Positions 22,925-33,780 of a stretch of DNA of 64,000 nt are shown piece by piece; the stretch's first letter is position 1; each line of letters opens with the position of its first letter. The notes under the pieces are model-generated. The model saw only the letters and a list, made by a program, of their open reading frames with translations. It ran no database searches and was not told where the DNA came from. Position numbers and translations under genes: made by a program. The stretch is from Lycorma delicatula (taxonomy: Eukaryota > Arthropoda > Insecta > Hemiptera > Fulgoridae): contig NC_134461.1 of the NCBI RefSeq assembly GCF_047948215.1, forward strand, positions 128,474,512 to 128,538,511. Direction: 5' to 3'.

Positions 22925-23970
22925 ATGAATAGTAAAGTCGATGTTGCCGCCGACTGTGAAATACGTGGAGTCATACGGTTTTTAAACCATCAAAACGTAA
23001 AGCCGGCTGAAATTTATACGCAGTCGGTTGCTGCGCACGGTGATAATGTAATGAATGAAAGAAACGTCCGAAAATGGTGTAAAAGGTTTAGAAATAACAG
23101 AATTAATGTGCACGATGAAGAACATTCGGGGAGGCCCTCGATAATCACCGAGGACTTCTTGAACGCATCGATGATGAAACCAGAAAAAGATCATCGCTCA
23201 ACGATTTCCGACCTGGCCCTTCTTTTTCCTGATGTTTCAAGAGCTGTTATCGGTCGCATTGTTCATGATGATTTAGGCTTCAGAAAGATTTGTCCATGTC
23301 GGGTGCCGCATGTCTAACAGAACGTCATAAAAAAATCCGAATGGAATCTGCTTTGGACTTTTTGATGCGCTATACAAATAACGTAATGAATTCCTTAATT
23401 CAATTATTACCGGTTATGAAACATGGATTTCGTATTATACGCCAGAGAGAAAACGGCAGTCAAGTGAATGGCGACATTCTCGATCACCAATCAGACCAAC
23501 AAACGTCAAGCCACAGCCATTTAGACGCAAACTGATGGCCACAGTCTTTTGAGATGGGTTTGGATCGATTTCATGCCACGTAGAACGACTATAAATGCAG
23601 AAGCCTACCGCGAAATTCTGCGTAAGTTACGGCGCGCCATTCAAAATCGGCGACGTGGGCGGCTGACCGACGGCGTCGTCCTGCTGCACGTCCACATATT
23701 GCGGGTCCGACATGTGATTTACTGAGGACATTTGGATGGGTAATTTACGATCATCCACGATACAGTTCGGACTTAGCTCCTTCTGATTACCATTTGTTAG
23801 CGAAATTAAAAGAATTTTTGAGCGGTAAGCAATTCGCGGGTGACGATGAACTTAAAAATGCTGTTAGTGGCTAAATGGAATGGCGGCAGAAGAATACGAC
23901 GAGGGTATATTGAAGCTGGTGTATCGCTACGATAAATGCCTTAATTAATGTGGCGATTTTATAGAGAAGT
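22925..23970 (+). pseudogene. Mariner transposase (DD34D type), inactive
   Basis: Starting at the ATG at 22925, the frame reads ...EIRGVIRFLNHQNVKPAEIY... then RKWCKRFRNNRINVHDEEHSGRPS: the mariner DNA-binding region with its N-V-H-D-E-E-R/H-S-G-R-P-S signature. The frame breaks near 23313 and again near 23390. Beyond that lie GYETWISYYTPERKRQSSEW (23412), FDFMPRRTTINAEAYREILR (about 23567) and SSDLAPSDYHLL (about 23766). The first catalytic Asp, normally in G-D-E-T-W, is Tyr. The L-L-H-D-N-A-R-P-H block has lost about 8 bases, removing the second Asp. The third Asp, in APSD, remains. F-W-D has become F-stop-D. I could not recognise the inverted repeats. Confidence 0.88.
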
Positions 23971-25659
23971 AGTATAAGGTATGTAGTTTAAGAGAAATAA
24001 AAAAATATTTAGTTTTCAGAATAAATTTTTTTCAATGAAACGGTGTTTAATTTAGAAATAACCTCTGGAATAATCCGAATATTTATCGCAAATCTGTTAT
24101 ATTAATAATAATTTCTGAGCAATTCTTACATAGTAATACCATAAATATAAAAAACCATAAAACTATATTTAAAAATACTGGAACGGGGAATCAGGGTGAA
24201 TTATTTTACAGCATGAACATGTAAATGGTCTTGATATATTGCCCTTGCTGATTAAATGATTTTTTGCTGATTAAACACAAAAAATTTCATTACAGAAAAT
24301 TTAACCATACGTAGTGGATTTCGATGATTGAAACCATATTCGAATCGCAATAATTAACAAATTTGAATGAGATGGGATTCACTAACGTGGGAAAGAAAAT
24401 GATTACCTAGATTAGATTTTTTTTCTTCGTCGACTGGAAAAACTCAAATTTATTTAGATATTTAACGGCCACAGAGGATCATTTTTGCGTCGGACTTATT
24501 ATTGAACCGATAGGAACCACATATCTTCTATGATTTCTTAATGTCACAGCCAGTAGAAAATTCTTGTGTAAATCTGTTATTAAGAATTCTGTAAAAGAAT
24601 TAAGATCAAAATAAACTTTTTTTTTATTAAATCGAGTAAATCCAGTTATTTACAAATTATTATAAAAGATTTAAAATTTATAACGAATTCAACTGAGAAA
24701 TCTATTTTGAACAGCTTTCAACAAAGACTATGGTGTATGTAAACTCGTTGTTCCAAATAACAGTGATATATTCTAGATGATTCCTAATATGAGACAAAAA
24801 ATGACAGCATGAGCCGATGTTGAGAAATTACATGAAATTAAACCTAATTTGGAAGAACTATATTGTCAATAATCAGAAAGTATTACTTAAACTTTAATAA
24901 AACACCAATTAAAATGATGTACAAAACAATTTTATACTTAAAAAAACAAAATAATAAATAAAATAAAAATAAAAATTAGTTTCTGAAGAAATTTGGTATA
25001 TATATTTGTCTTTTAATTTAAAAACAACACTACTTATATATCCCTGCAATATTAAATAATCAATAGGACCTTTATTTTGATTACATATCTTGATGTCATC
25101 CAAAAAAATAATGAAATTAAGAGGCCCTAAATTTAAGATGTGCAGTATTCCAGATGAAGAGAGTATCCGACATAAATAACCATAACAGATTAGATTTCTT
25201 TCTTTTAAATAAGAAGTAAGCCAGTATTTAAGGCGGTTGTTAAAGCCAAGAGCTTTTTTTTTTGCTAAGAATTTGATGGTAGAACATCATATCAAATGCT
25301 TTAAACAAATCGAAAGATATTACATCCCACTTAACCCTGACGTTCAATTGCTGGTACTGAATCAACAATTAAAAATCGTAATTAAATATATATTATCGCT
25401 TGTTAGCGGTTTGAAAGGTTATTGAGAGATGACAAATATAAAAAGTCTTACAAATGCAATTTATTTACTCTTAGTTAAATTACTTTGTTCAAAATAAGTC
25501 AATTATAAATTGCAAAATACAATTCTGATTTTACTCTAAACTTTACATTTTAATAAAAATGTAAAGTTTTTTTTTACATGCTAATAAAAATTAATAGAAA
25601 AGTGATTACATTACAATATAAGATAACAATAACAAAATCAATAATTAACTTCTTAGAAG
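23971..25659. other. AT-rich spacer, nothing recognised
   Basis: No supported gene or repeat. Confidence 0.5.
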
Positions 25660-25890
25660 AATTATTTACTGTCGACACTTCTATCAGAGGAATTGTGTCA
25701 CCGTGTTTTCTGTTCACAACGAATTCGCCTAATAGCTTTTCGCAACTGACCGCAGGCAGAAACACTATTCCAAAACGGAATACTTTATTGACTCTTCGCT
25801 TGTACGCTCGATTGTTACTGCACACTTTCGAATGGCTTCCGCACAGTATTCTCGCGTTTATTGCTCACTGAACTCGACGTTCTTTTGCAG
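25660..25890 (-). pseudogene. Possible transposase N-terminal relic
   Basis: This patch is less AT-rich than its flanks and carries open frames on both strands. On the minus strand, a mixed-frame reading beginning FSEQ near 25875 and including QLRKAIRRIRCEQKT near 25755 resembles the helix-turn-helix part of Tc1/mariner transposases (a short S/N-x-x-Q-R start, then P-x-x-K-A-I-R-R-W). Two stops interrupt it. The match is to the pattern only, so the call is tentative. Confidence 0.22.
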
Positions 25891-26084
25891 TAATTGTACC
25901 TCCGAGCCTAGGACTTGACCTGTAGTAACAGTAACTGAACTACAAGTTTCTTCGTTGCAGCATAATAATTTTTATTGTCCAAAACTATTTAAATATTCTA
26001 TCTATACTTTTCTTTTTCAATCTGTTTGTCGAATTCCGTTCTTTATTTTTTATATTTTTCTTATTCTGTTCAGTCTCTCTTACA

Positions 26085-26127
<43 letters not shown>

Positions 26128-26462
26128 TTTTGACGTGTGAATGGTATTATGTTATGTTTGACGTACTAATATTTGTTAGTGTATTCTGCTGAGGAAAAAA
26201 TGGCAGGGAGTTGCACTTTTGACATTTTTCTTCGTTTAATTCTACGGATATTTAAAATTTATTGGTAGTTTCTACATTCAAGAAGAAAAAATTCACAAGT
26301 CTTTAGAGGGACTTGTATTTTATATCGTCATGTTCAGGACGCCTAAAAGCGAATTATAAAAAAAAAAAAATTAATTGTATACCCACAAATTATATAATTT
26401 TAATTATTATAAAAAAGAAAAAAGAACTGTTAGTTTCATCGGCTTTCATTTTTTTTTGTGTG

Positions 26463-26498
<36 letters not shown>

Positions 26499-27599
26499 AA
26501 ATATATTTGTTTTATTTTATAGAAAATTTATCTTAATATATAAGGGTAATATATAAGTCAAAAATTCATGGATTCAAGACATCAACAATTGTTTATGTTT
26601 AAACAGATTTTATTTTGAGTTTTCATTTTTGAAGAAACAATCTTTTGATGCTTATTGAATAAAGAAAGATTAAAAACAACATTACACACTAAGTTAAACA
26701 GAAAGCCATTTTATAAATAGAGCCATTTTATAAATGCAGACCATTTTATAAATCTTAACATAAAAACAAAATATTTCTGAAACATATTTTTTCAAAATAG
26801 ATTTTCAATTACATATAAGTAAAGTAAATAATAAAACATGCATTTCATAAAAAAATATTGAATGTAATAACATACATTTTTATAATGACTATCATTTTAT
26901 AAATAATTTACGATAAAGAAAAAAAAGGTTAAAATAAAATTTACTATAACTGTAGTTAATAACAGCATTAAAAGTACAATCTCAGATACATCACGATTTA
27001 CATAATAAAGACAAATGTGATGGGAACATGTTTCATTTTTTTTATTCCATTTTTACCGTTGCATGATTCCGTTTTAAGTGATTTAATTCACATCATGATT
27101 TTTTAACGTAGAACAGAAACTACCTAAAGGTTTGGTAGAACGGATTTATACAACCTCAACCTTATTACACTCAAACGTACGTACACATTGATACTTTAAA
27201 ATACACGCTAGGAAAAAAAAAATATATATATAAATTAATTACTGTAATATTGTTTCCAGTATTTATTATGTTTTAATTCAACCATGAATTAAAAAAAAAT
27301 AATAATAAAAATATATACAAAACGCAAGTTCAGTTATGTTTAAATAAATATAGTATTTTTGTATTATACCCCGTGTATTTAATTATTGTTGAACGTTTCT
27401 GGCTTGAAAATATATTATCGTTCTACACATGACATTCTAATAAACATTATTAATAATTTTTATAGACTTTATCTATAAAGACATATCGAAGATTAAATAC
27501 ATAATTTTATTTCGACACCGGTCATTGTAGGTCAACATAGAATAGTTAAAACATCTGGCTAGTTTTTTAGTGCTACAATACCCCCATTCTTTCTTCCGA
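25891..27599. other. AT-rich spacer with two microsatellites
   Basis: (AT)n followed by (AC)n at 26084-26127, and a similar TA-then-AC tract at 26463-26498. Open frames over them are dinucleotide artefacts. Nothing else recognised. Confidence 0.6.
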
Positions 27600-28060
27600 T
27601 CACTTTAGGTTAGCGCATTTTCTCTTCATCTTCTGGATTCCTTTGAATTCAAAAATGTGTTTCCTAAGCATCTTTCTTCTTTTAAATCCGTCACATTTAT
27701 ATTTGGTACCCTTTGGTCCTGTTTAACTGGCTTGAACGATCGTCTTGTCACCATTACACTTATCAAAAATTCTTTTCGTAAGTCTCTTGAATCCATTGTT
27801 TTCAGATGTCCGTAGAATGCCAATCTTCGCTTTCGTACTTCTTCCTTGATTCTGTCTGACTTCCGATAAAGTTCCTCATTCTTCCTTAATTTCAAACCTT
27901 CAATAGTTTTGCTGGGTCATAGGATTTGCGTTAGTATTCGTCTTTCAGAAAGTTCCAGTTTTTAACTATTTTCCGTTAAGTTCAGAGCTACGCATTCTAC
28001 CGCGTGTAAAACTGCTCGTCGGATTACCGTTGTATACCTGATCTTGTCCATTCTTTTAAA
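27600..28060 (-). pseudogene. LINE reverse transcriptase C-terminal fragment
   Basis: Minus-strand translation begins MDKIRYTTVIRRAVLHAVEC near 28050, where the family has its Y-G-x-E-x-W-type block. It continues with ERRILTQIL near 27945, then LRKNEELYRKSDRIKEEVRK and RRLAFYGHLKTMDSRDLRKE to about 27770. The pattern N-E-E-L-Y, then I-R-K-R-R-L, then F-Y-G-H is characteristic of one group of LINE ORF2 C-termini in insects. Stops at about 27953 and 27920 break the upstream part. The reverse transcriptase core is missing. It is a different LINE family from the one at 35102. Confidence 0.7.
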
Positions 28061-28078
28061 CTAATTAAATACATAACT

Positions 28079-28207
28079 TTCACCCGGAGATCCTGGGTTC
28101 GAATCCCGGTCAGGCATGACATTTTTCACACACGGTACAAAACACTCATCTCATTCTCTGCGGAAAGAATTTCTTGACTGCGGACCCAGAGGTAAAAATA
28201 AAAGAAG
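28079..28207 (+). repeat. SINE-B copy with target-site duplication
   Basis: The element starts with a tRNA T-arm (gggttcgaatcccgg) and runs through caggcatgacatttttcaca. It ends with a 3' module tctgcggaaagaa...gcggacccagaggtaaaa. It is flanked by ttaaatacataact (28065-28078) and ttaaatacgtaact (28208-28221), a 14-bp duplication with one mismatch, which fixes the ends. The insertion lies just beside the LINE fragment at 27600-28060. Confidence 0.8.
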
Positions 28208-28221
28208 TTAAATACGTAACT

Positions 28222-29667
28222 ATATTATTAATATTTTTTAGTATTCAAAGTTTTCTAATTTTTTTTTAAAAAGAAGGTTTTAAAATTCATTATACTGTAA
28301 GTCGTTATAACTATTGATCGGTAATTTAATACAAAACTATCATCGTCCCTTTAAACGCATGTTAGTGTGTTTTAATCGATCGTAAACAGAGAAAAATATA
28401 TTCTACTTTCACAGACTACAATATGGAAGGAAAAATTGATGTTATATTAAATAAGCAAAGTGATTTAACATTTATTGTTTTATTATAATTAAAGAGATGT
28501 ATTTTGATCGGTTATTAAGAAAATTAATTTTAACTTTTCTTAATAGAAGCTTTTGGTCTATTTATTTGAAATTAAAATATTGAAGTTTAACATTACAACT
28601 GTACAATCTAATTGTTATTTTTTATCTAAAAATTCACGAAAAACATTTTACAGGTTATATATTGCCTTTATCCCATACATAGTGTTACATCTGCAATATT
28701 TTTTTTCATTTATAAAACCATTTAAATCAGATTCAGAATAAATAAAAAATGGCTTTTAAAATCAAACGAAGCAAGCAGTACACAAAGTACATTTACAATA
28801 AATATCCTAATATATTTTTCACCGATTTATAAATTCCACGCTGAAACACTGCCAAATATCTTGGTTTGTACTCTGTCTGAAGAATTAACTGAAAAAACAG
28901 ATTCCAATGAAAGAAGAGCTAACTACATTCAAAATTCAAATGATTTTTTTGGTATCTTGGACGTCATTCTAAACTATTGCTACACAATAAAATCTTAATG
29001 TTACACCAAATCATTACTAAAACTAATACAGACGTACTGAATTCAAATATGGGACATTTCATAAAATTCAAACACAGAAATCATTCCGAGTTTACAGTCA
29101 AAGCTTTTACAAATAGTTACTTGAGGACCAGATTTCACCAATAAAATCAAATCATTCAAACAGATGTACACAGTTCTACAGTCAAGAAAAGCTGTTTCAA
29201 AGAAGTAGTTTCAAAATTTAGCAATATATATGAAAAAAGGTTTGAAATCAAGGAAAATCATTTGGCAATAAATATATTAGGTGGTGCAAAGACTGAAAAT
29301 AAGAACGCAACAGATAAGTTTTCTTTCAATTTAAAAATATTAAAATCATAACAACCGGTCGTCATTGTATAAAAGTAACTAGGTCCGTTACGTGAGAAGT
29401 TCACAGTTGTTATCTACATATTTTTATTTTAATATTTTTAAATTGAAAGAAAACTTGATCTCCTGAAGATGGTTGAATGACTGAAAGTACTAGAGAAATA
29501 CAAAAAGTTGTTGGTAAGGTTGATTTTCATTTTATTTTTATATACCAAATATTACAACAATGCCATCCTTGAAAAATTTAACATATTTTAGTAACTTTAT
29601 TGTTTAATAATAGACTATATATTTTTCAACGTTAAAGATTTGATTGGATTTTTTTTTTTCATTTTAG
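28222..29667. other. AT-rich spacer, nothing recognised
   Basis: No supported gene or repeat. Confidence 0.5.
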
Positions 29668-29711
29668 GTGTTCCTATACTCAAGGAACAGCATTCGGGTA
29701 AAATTAAGTAA
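29668..29711 (+). other. Possible short terminal exon (weak)
   Basis: A long pyrimidine tract ending in cattttag is followed by an open stretch reading VPILKEQHSGKIK and a TAA at 29709. A polyadenylation-type AATAAA lies at 29738. The acceptor looks good, but a 13-codon exon with no detectable homology is easily a coincidence in this kind of DNA. Confidence 0.15.
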
Positions 29712-30145
29712 AAAGAAAGTAATTCCTACGTGGTGATAATAAATTTAAAAAAAATAACTTTTTAAATTTTTTTAGAAATTCAAAGATTCAGCTGTAATTA
29801 TAAATAAACACTGTTATCATTTTCTAGGAAGGAACTCAAATTTTTAGGTAATTTTTTTTTTCAAGAAATACTAAAGAGTAGGGGATATCAAAAATTAAGA
29901 TTTTAACATATTAAACGCAATGGGTAATTGTGAGGTAGATTTAATTTTTTTTAAATAAACAATTTTTTTTGTTACCGCAGACCACTGGAGTGGGATGAGC
30001 AAAAATGTTTTATAATGGTTTGAAGGTTTATTGACATAGAATATATAATGCAAAAAACTCCCATTCACTCCTTTTCTAAAGGATATGACTAAAATTTTTC
30101 CTAACATATAAAACTAAAAAGTAAATGTAACTAAGATGTAACTAA

Positions 30146-30180
<35 letters not shown>

Positions 30181-30768
30181 ATTTTTTGAGAAGAGGTTGA
30201 TATTAAATACAAATTTTTATAATTTATGATAAAAAACCTTCAACTTTTGTAAGAAATGTTTTTTTACTAAATGCCCCAGTAAAGATTTGAATTTTCATTT
30301 CGGCTAAAACAACCCTACTCCTTCTTCCAATTTTTGCAAAAATTTAATTCATTCTTCCCCCGCCACCCAATGAAGATAGTGCCTCTTTACCAAGCAGGAA
30401 GAAAATCGATCAACGGGGTCCAGAGTTATGAGTAAATACAGGCCAACGTACATATGAACGAGATATGCAGAACCGTCCGTGTGAGAAAAATAGATTTTTT
30501 TGAGTTGGAAGCATGAAACGACATTTTATTCTCAAATTATTTGCAGTTTATTTATATTGATTGATATTTATTAAATGTCTCCTTACCGCATAAAACTTAA
30601 AAGGCGACCAATTTTTTTTAATATTTTTTTTTTGACCGCACTGTAATCTTAATGTTGGCTATTTTTTTCTTGTGTTTTTTCTTTTTTTGTTCTGAACTTT
30701 ATTACTGTTCCTTGGACTGATCTTTGAGTTTACTTATTTATTTTATTATACATTTATGTATACTGTAG
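29712..30768. other. AT-rich spacer with an (AT)n tract
   Basis: (AT)14-15 at 30149-30177. The region 30240-30520 has the phrase-like character of an old dispersed repeat (gatcaacggggtccagagtt...) but no second copy in this window. Confidence 0.5.
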
Positions 30769-30816
30769 ATATGTGTGTGTGTGTGCGCGCGCGCGCGCGT
30801 ATATATATATATATAT
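30769..30816. repeat. Compound (TG)(CG)(TA) alternating tract
   Basis: Forty-eight bases of strict purine-pyrimidine alternation: a TG block, a CG block, then a TA block. Such tracts favour left-handed Z-DNA (TG/CG) and easy unwinding or cruciforms (TA). Confidence 0.9.
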
Positions 30817-30824
30817 CTACAGTT

Positions 30825-30965
30825 TTTTGAGAGATTTCAATGGAAACCTCTCTCTGCATGTCATTTTTCTTTCTGTTCAAATTTACTTACAGTTTCGAGT
30901 AAATAAGACTATTGTAAATTAAATACTGCGGCAAAAAAAGTAACGGCTTTATCTATCGATAAATT
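30825..30965 (-). repeat. Dispersed repeat (family with copy at 6345)
   Basis: The reverse complement matches 6345-6480 through atgacatg.agagag, tttc.attgaaat and tactcgaaact.taagtaaatttgaa. It is bordered on both sides by microsatellites (30769-30816, and (AC)n/(TA)n/(TGTA)n at 30990-31032). Confidence 0.6.
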
Positions 30966-32026
30966 TTACAACTGTAGAAACAGCATTTTACACACACACA
31001 CAAATATATATATATGTATGTATGTATGTATACTAGTATATATAAAGGTGAAATTAATTTTTTTTGTCATTATAAAATTTTTGCTTAGATGTGAAAAAAC
31101 TTTCACATATATGAGACATATTTATGTAAAAAAAATATTCTTATAAAAAATCAATTTAAGATAAAAGATTGTTGGATGTTTTGCATATAAAACGTTTCTG
31201 AATATCTACAGATAACGATTTAGAAATGGAACATTTTTGACACAACTCTAAAGGGATATTTAAAATGGACAGAAAAGCTGTTCAATAAAAAAAAAAGAAG
31301 AATATTTTACTTTTTTTATTACATAATGACGAATAAAACAACAAATTCCTAACTAGATTGTCAGTCTTATAATATATATTGACCTAATAACTGTCTGAAC
31401 ATATAATCAGCTAAATTATTTTCAACAGCGAGACGTTCGACCTATTATTCCAGACAGTTTAAAATAGAGTGATCTCTTTGCACACTACTATATTATCGTG
31501 TTCAGATCTACATTAAAATGTTGAAACTTTTTTTGGTGTTTTAATTTTTATAAAAATTTTAATTTTATATTTGATAAATCATGGTAACCGTGAGAAATGG
31601 AACTGATGTCGTTTCAGTTTCACAGAAAATAGAAAATAAAAAGAAAAACAATTAGAGATGTGTGATATGTCAGTTAACGTTTATAATTATTTTCTGAAAT
31701 GAAAACAAAAACAAAAATTTTTTTATTGTAAGTGTGAATAACGCAATAAAACAATTATAATATTTTAATAATTGATTAGCGGTGTAAAAATATGCACAAA
31801 AAGATTTTGTAAAGGATGGAAAATGATGGAAAGTGTCTTAATTACTATTTACCAAAAATTATGATTTTCTACATAAGAATAAAATTGACAAAAATAAAAA
31901 TTCATCAAAAAAACCTTAATTTGTCAGCTTTCTAAACTTTTTTTTTGTTTATAATCGCATCAAAAATTAAAGTCATTAGCGACTTACTAGTGAATTACAT
32001 ATTTACTAGTAAATATGTAATCTTGA
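30966..32026. other. AT-rich spacer, nothing recognised
   Basis: Apart from the (AC)n/(TA)n/(TGTA)n tract at 30990-31032, no supported feature. Confidence 0.5.
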
Positions 32027-32135
32027 ACAAACTCAGTCCGACCATTCCTGAGACGTGTGGATAATTGAAACCAGACCGCCAAGAACACAGATATACACGA
32101 TGTAGCATTAAAATCCGAATAAAAGGAATTAAGTT
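32027..32135 (-). repeat. Partial SINE-A copy
   Basis: The minus-strand body of the SINE is present (ccaccaag-type block, ttatccacacgtctcaggaa, ggactgagtttgttcaagat). The tRNA-like head with A and B boxes is missing, so the copy is truncated at its 5' end. Confidence 0.65.
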
Positions 32136-32412
32136 TTATTAGAAAGGATGGTTTTTATGAATATTTACGTTATTTATCTTCTACAAAACACTTAAAATTG
32201 ATTTTAATTTTCTTCCTTTAATATCTTAATCCAATTTTACATTATTAGTTTCAGAATAACTTTCAGTAATATTCATAAATTAATTTTATTTAATTATTTA
32301 CGCAAAAGTTTTTATTTTTTTATTTTCGGTGAAACCGAAAGGTATTATTGTTTTACTGATTGATTTATCTCTGAAATCCTAAAAAGCGCATGGAAATATA
32401 ATACAGAGTGTC
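32136..32412. other. AT-rich spacer
   Basis: Nothing recognised. Confidence 0.4.
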
Positions 32413-32843
32413 CTTAAAGTATGGAAATCCTTAAATAAATTTTCAACCGTTAAACAAATAAAGATAAAAATAGAAAATTATTCTCCCTCGAAACGATCTA
32501 TTTTTAAGAATTTTCTTTTTAAATCACTATCTGGGGTGTATTGTAGGCCAATTTTGAAATTAGCTGTGAAAAAAATTATATGGCGGCAATTTTGGTTAGA
32601 TTTGTAAGACCGAAATTTATAACACAAATTTTTGTTTTGCAATGTTCGTTAAAATAATGTATCACACCCTACTATTTCTTTTTTAATATTTCTAAATAAG
32701 TCTCTTCGGGGGCCTTTTAGATGCTAGGAGTACGGTAGTTTCAAAAAAAAAAAACTTTATAGTTCTGAAGAAGAAGCCGTTGCTAAAATTCATTTTTGTA
32801 TTTTTAATGATTGGAAACTATTTAAGGATTACCGTATTTTAAG
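32413..32843. mobile_element. MITE with long terminal inverted repeats
   Basis: The first 42 bases (cttaaagtatggaaatcctt...) match the reverse complement of the last bases (cttaaaatacggtaatcctt...) at 34 of 42 positions with one gap. The element is 431 bp and non-coding. Related copies lie at 40874-41281, 52007-52395 (opposite orientation) and 58800-59185. In the copy at 59110 the inverted repeat can be traced much further, to the block caaatagatcgtttcaaggt, which pairs with cctcgaaacgatctattttt here. The flanking target duplication could not be fixed. Confidence 0.72.
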
Positions 32844-33299
32844 AAAATTCATACGTTATACGTATAACCTATAAATTTTTATAAACGTATAATAAACGTA
32901 TGTGGTATACAAATATACCAAGCCTCATCGAAATACAAATTTTTCTCTAAAATAAAACCATCACAGTTTATTATAAATATTCACATACTATTTATCGTTA
33001 TATTTGTCTTATCTAATTTATGGATATAGTATTAAAGAGAATGTTTTCTTCAAAGGAGAAAATAGACGCATTTTTTTAATAGATAAAAATACGAACAATT
33101 AAATAAATTATCAATTATTATATGAACTAAGAGACGGTGTCATAATAAGTAGGTTTTTAAATAGATTAGTTGTTAAAAATGTGATGAATTTTGACGTGAA
33201 ACGTCTTTAAATCACACCGAAACATACGGGTACCAAAACAGAAATTTGTAGCGTAACGAAAAGTTCTATATCGTCCTGCTATAATAACTCCGTAACTAT
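32844..33299. other. AT-rich spacer
   Basis: No gene. A small palindrome, gacgtgaaacgtc, is at about 33193-33205. Confidence 0.4.
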
Positions 33300-33780
33300 T
33301 AGTCTCAGAGACGTAAATGCGGTGTCATTGTATATATTACACGGTCAGCTCGCCAATACGACTTTGAGTTTGTGTCATTGGAGAGCGGATTGGCAGGGAT
33401 GGGACACAGCGCAGATCGGCCAAAACTGGCATTCTCGCTCATTTCTATTCAGTGTAGCTCACGACTTAGACGTGATAGCGCGGTGATACGTGTGTTTCTG
33501 TTTGAGTTTGGATTTAAGTAATAATAAGTATATTTTAGACGATATTTATGTGTAAAAAATTAAAGTAAACATGTAAAAAAAGTATAAAAATTCAATATGC
33601 CAGTCTGAGCCCGCGCAAAAGCCAGCCGGAAATATAAATTACGCATATAATTGGAAAGGTGAGGGTATGAGCTACGCACATGTATCCCAATGTCCGGTGC
33701 CGAGCTATCGAGACCGTTTTGAAAGCGTCGCAAAGCTGGCACGGCGCGAGCACCTGATTATAATAAGCATCGGTGTCATT
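33300..33780. promoter_or_regulatory. CpG-rich block, possible promoter or untranslated exon
   Basis: This is one of the few CpG-rich, GC-richer stretches without retroelement features. It contains a tattcagtg with the arthropod initiator core TCAGT at 33449-33453. A strong splice-donor-like ggaaag/gtgagggtatg lies near 33655-33670. The reverse-strand 60-codon frame has no recognisable character. A first exon of an unseen gene on the plus strand would fit, but so would an unidentified repeat, such as an LTR or DNA-transposon end. Confidence 0.22.

Noticed and set aside
28085..28110. tRNA gene suggested by a perfect B box (also at 1300, 2058, 10090, 43020, 63830)
   Set aside because: Each lacks a full cloverleaf with acceptor pairing, and all are followed by shared SINE bodies or flanked by target duplications. 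They are SINE heads.
33300..33780. LTR of a retrotransposon
   Set aside because: I could not find matching direct repeats, a primer-binding site or a polypurine tract nearby, so I left it as an unassigned CpG-rich block.
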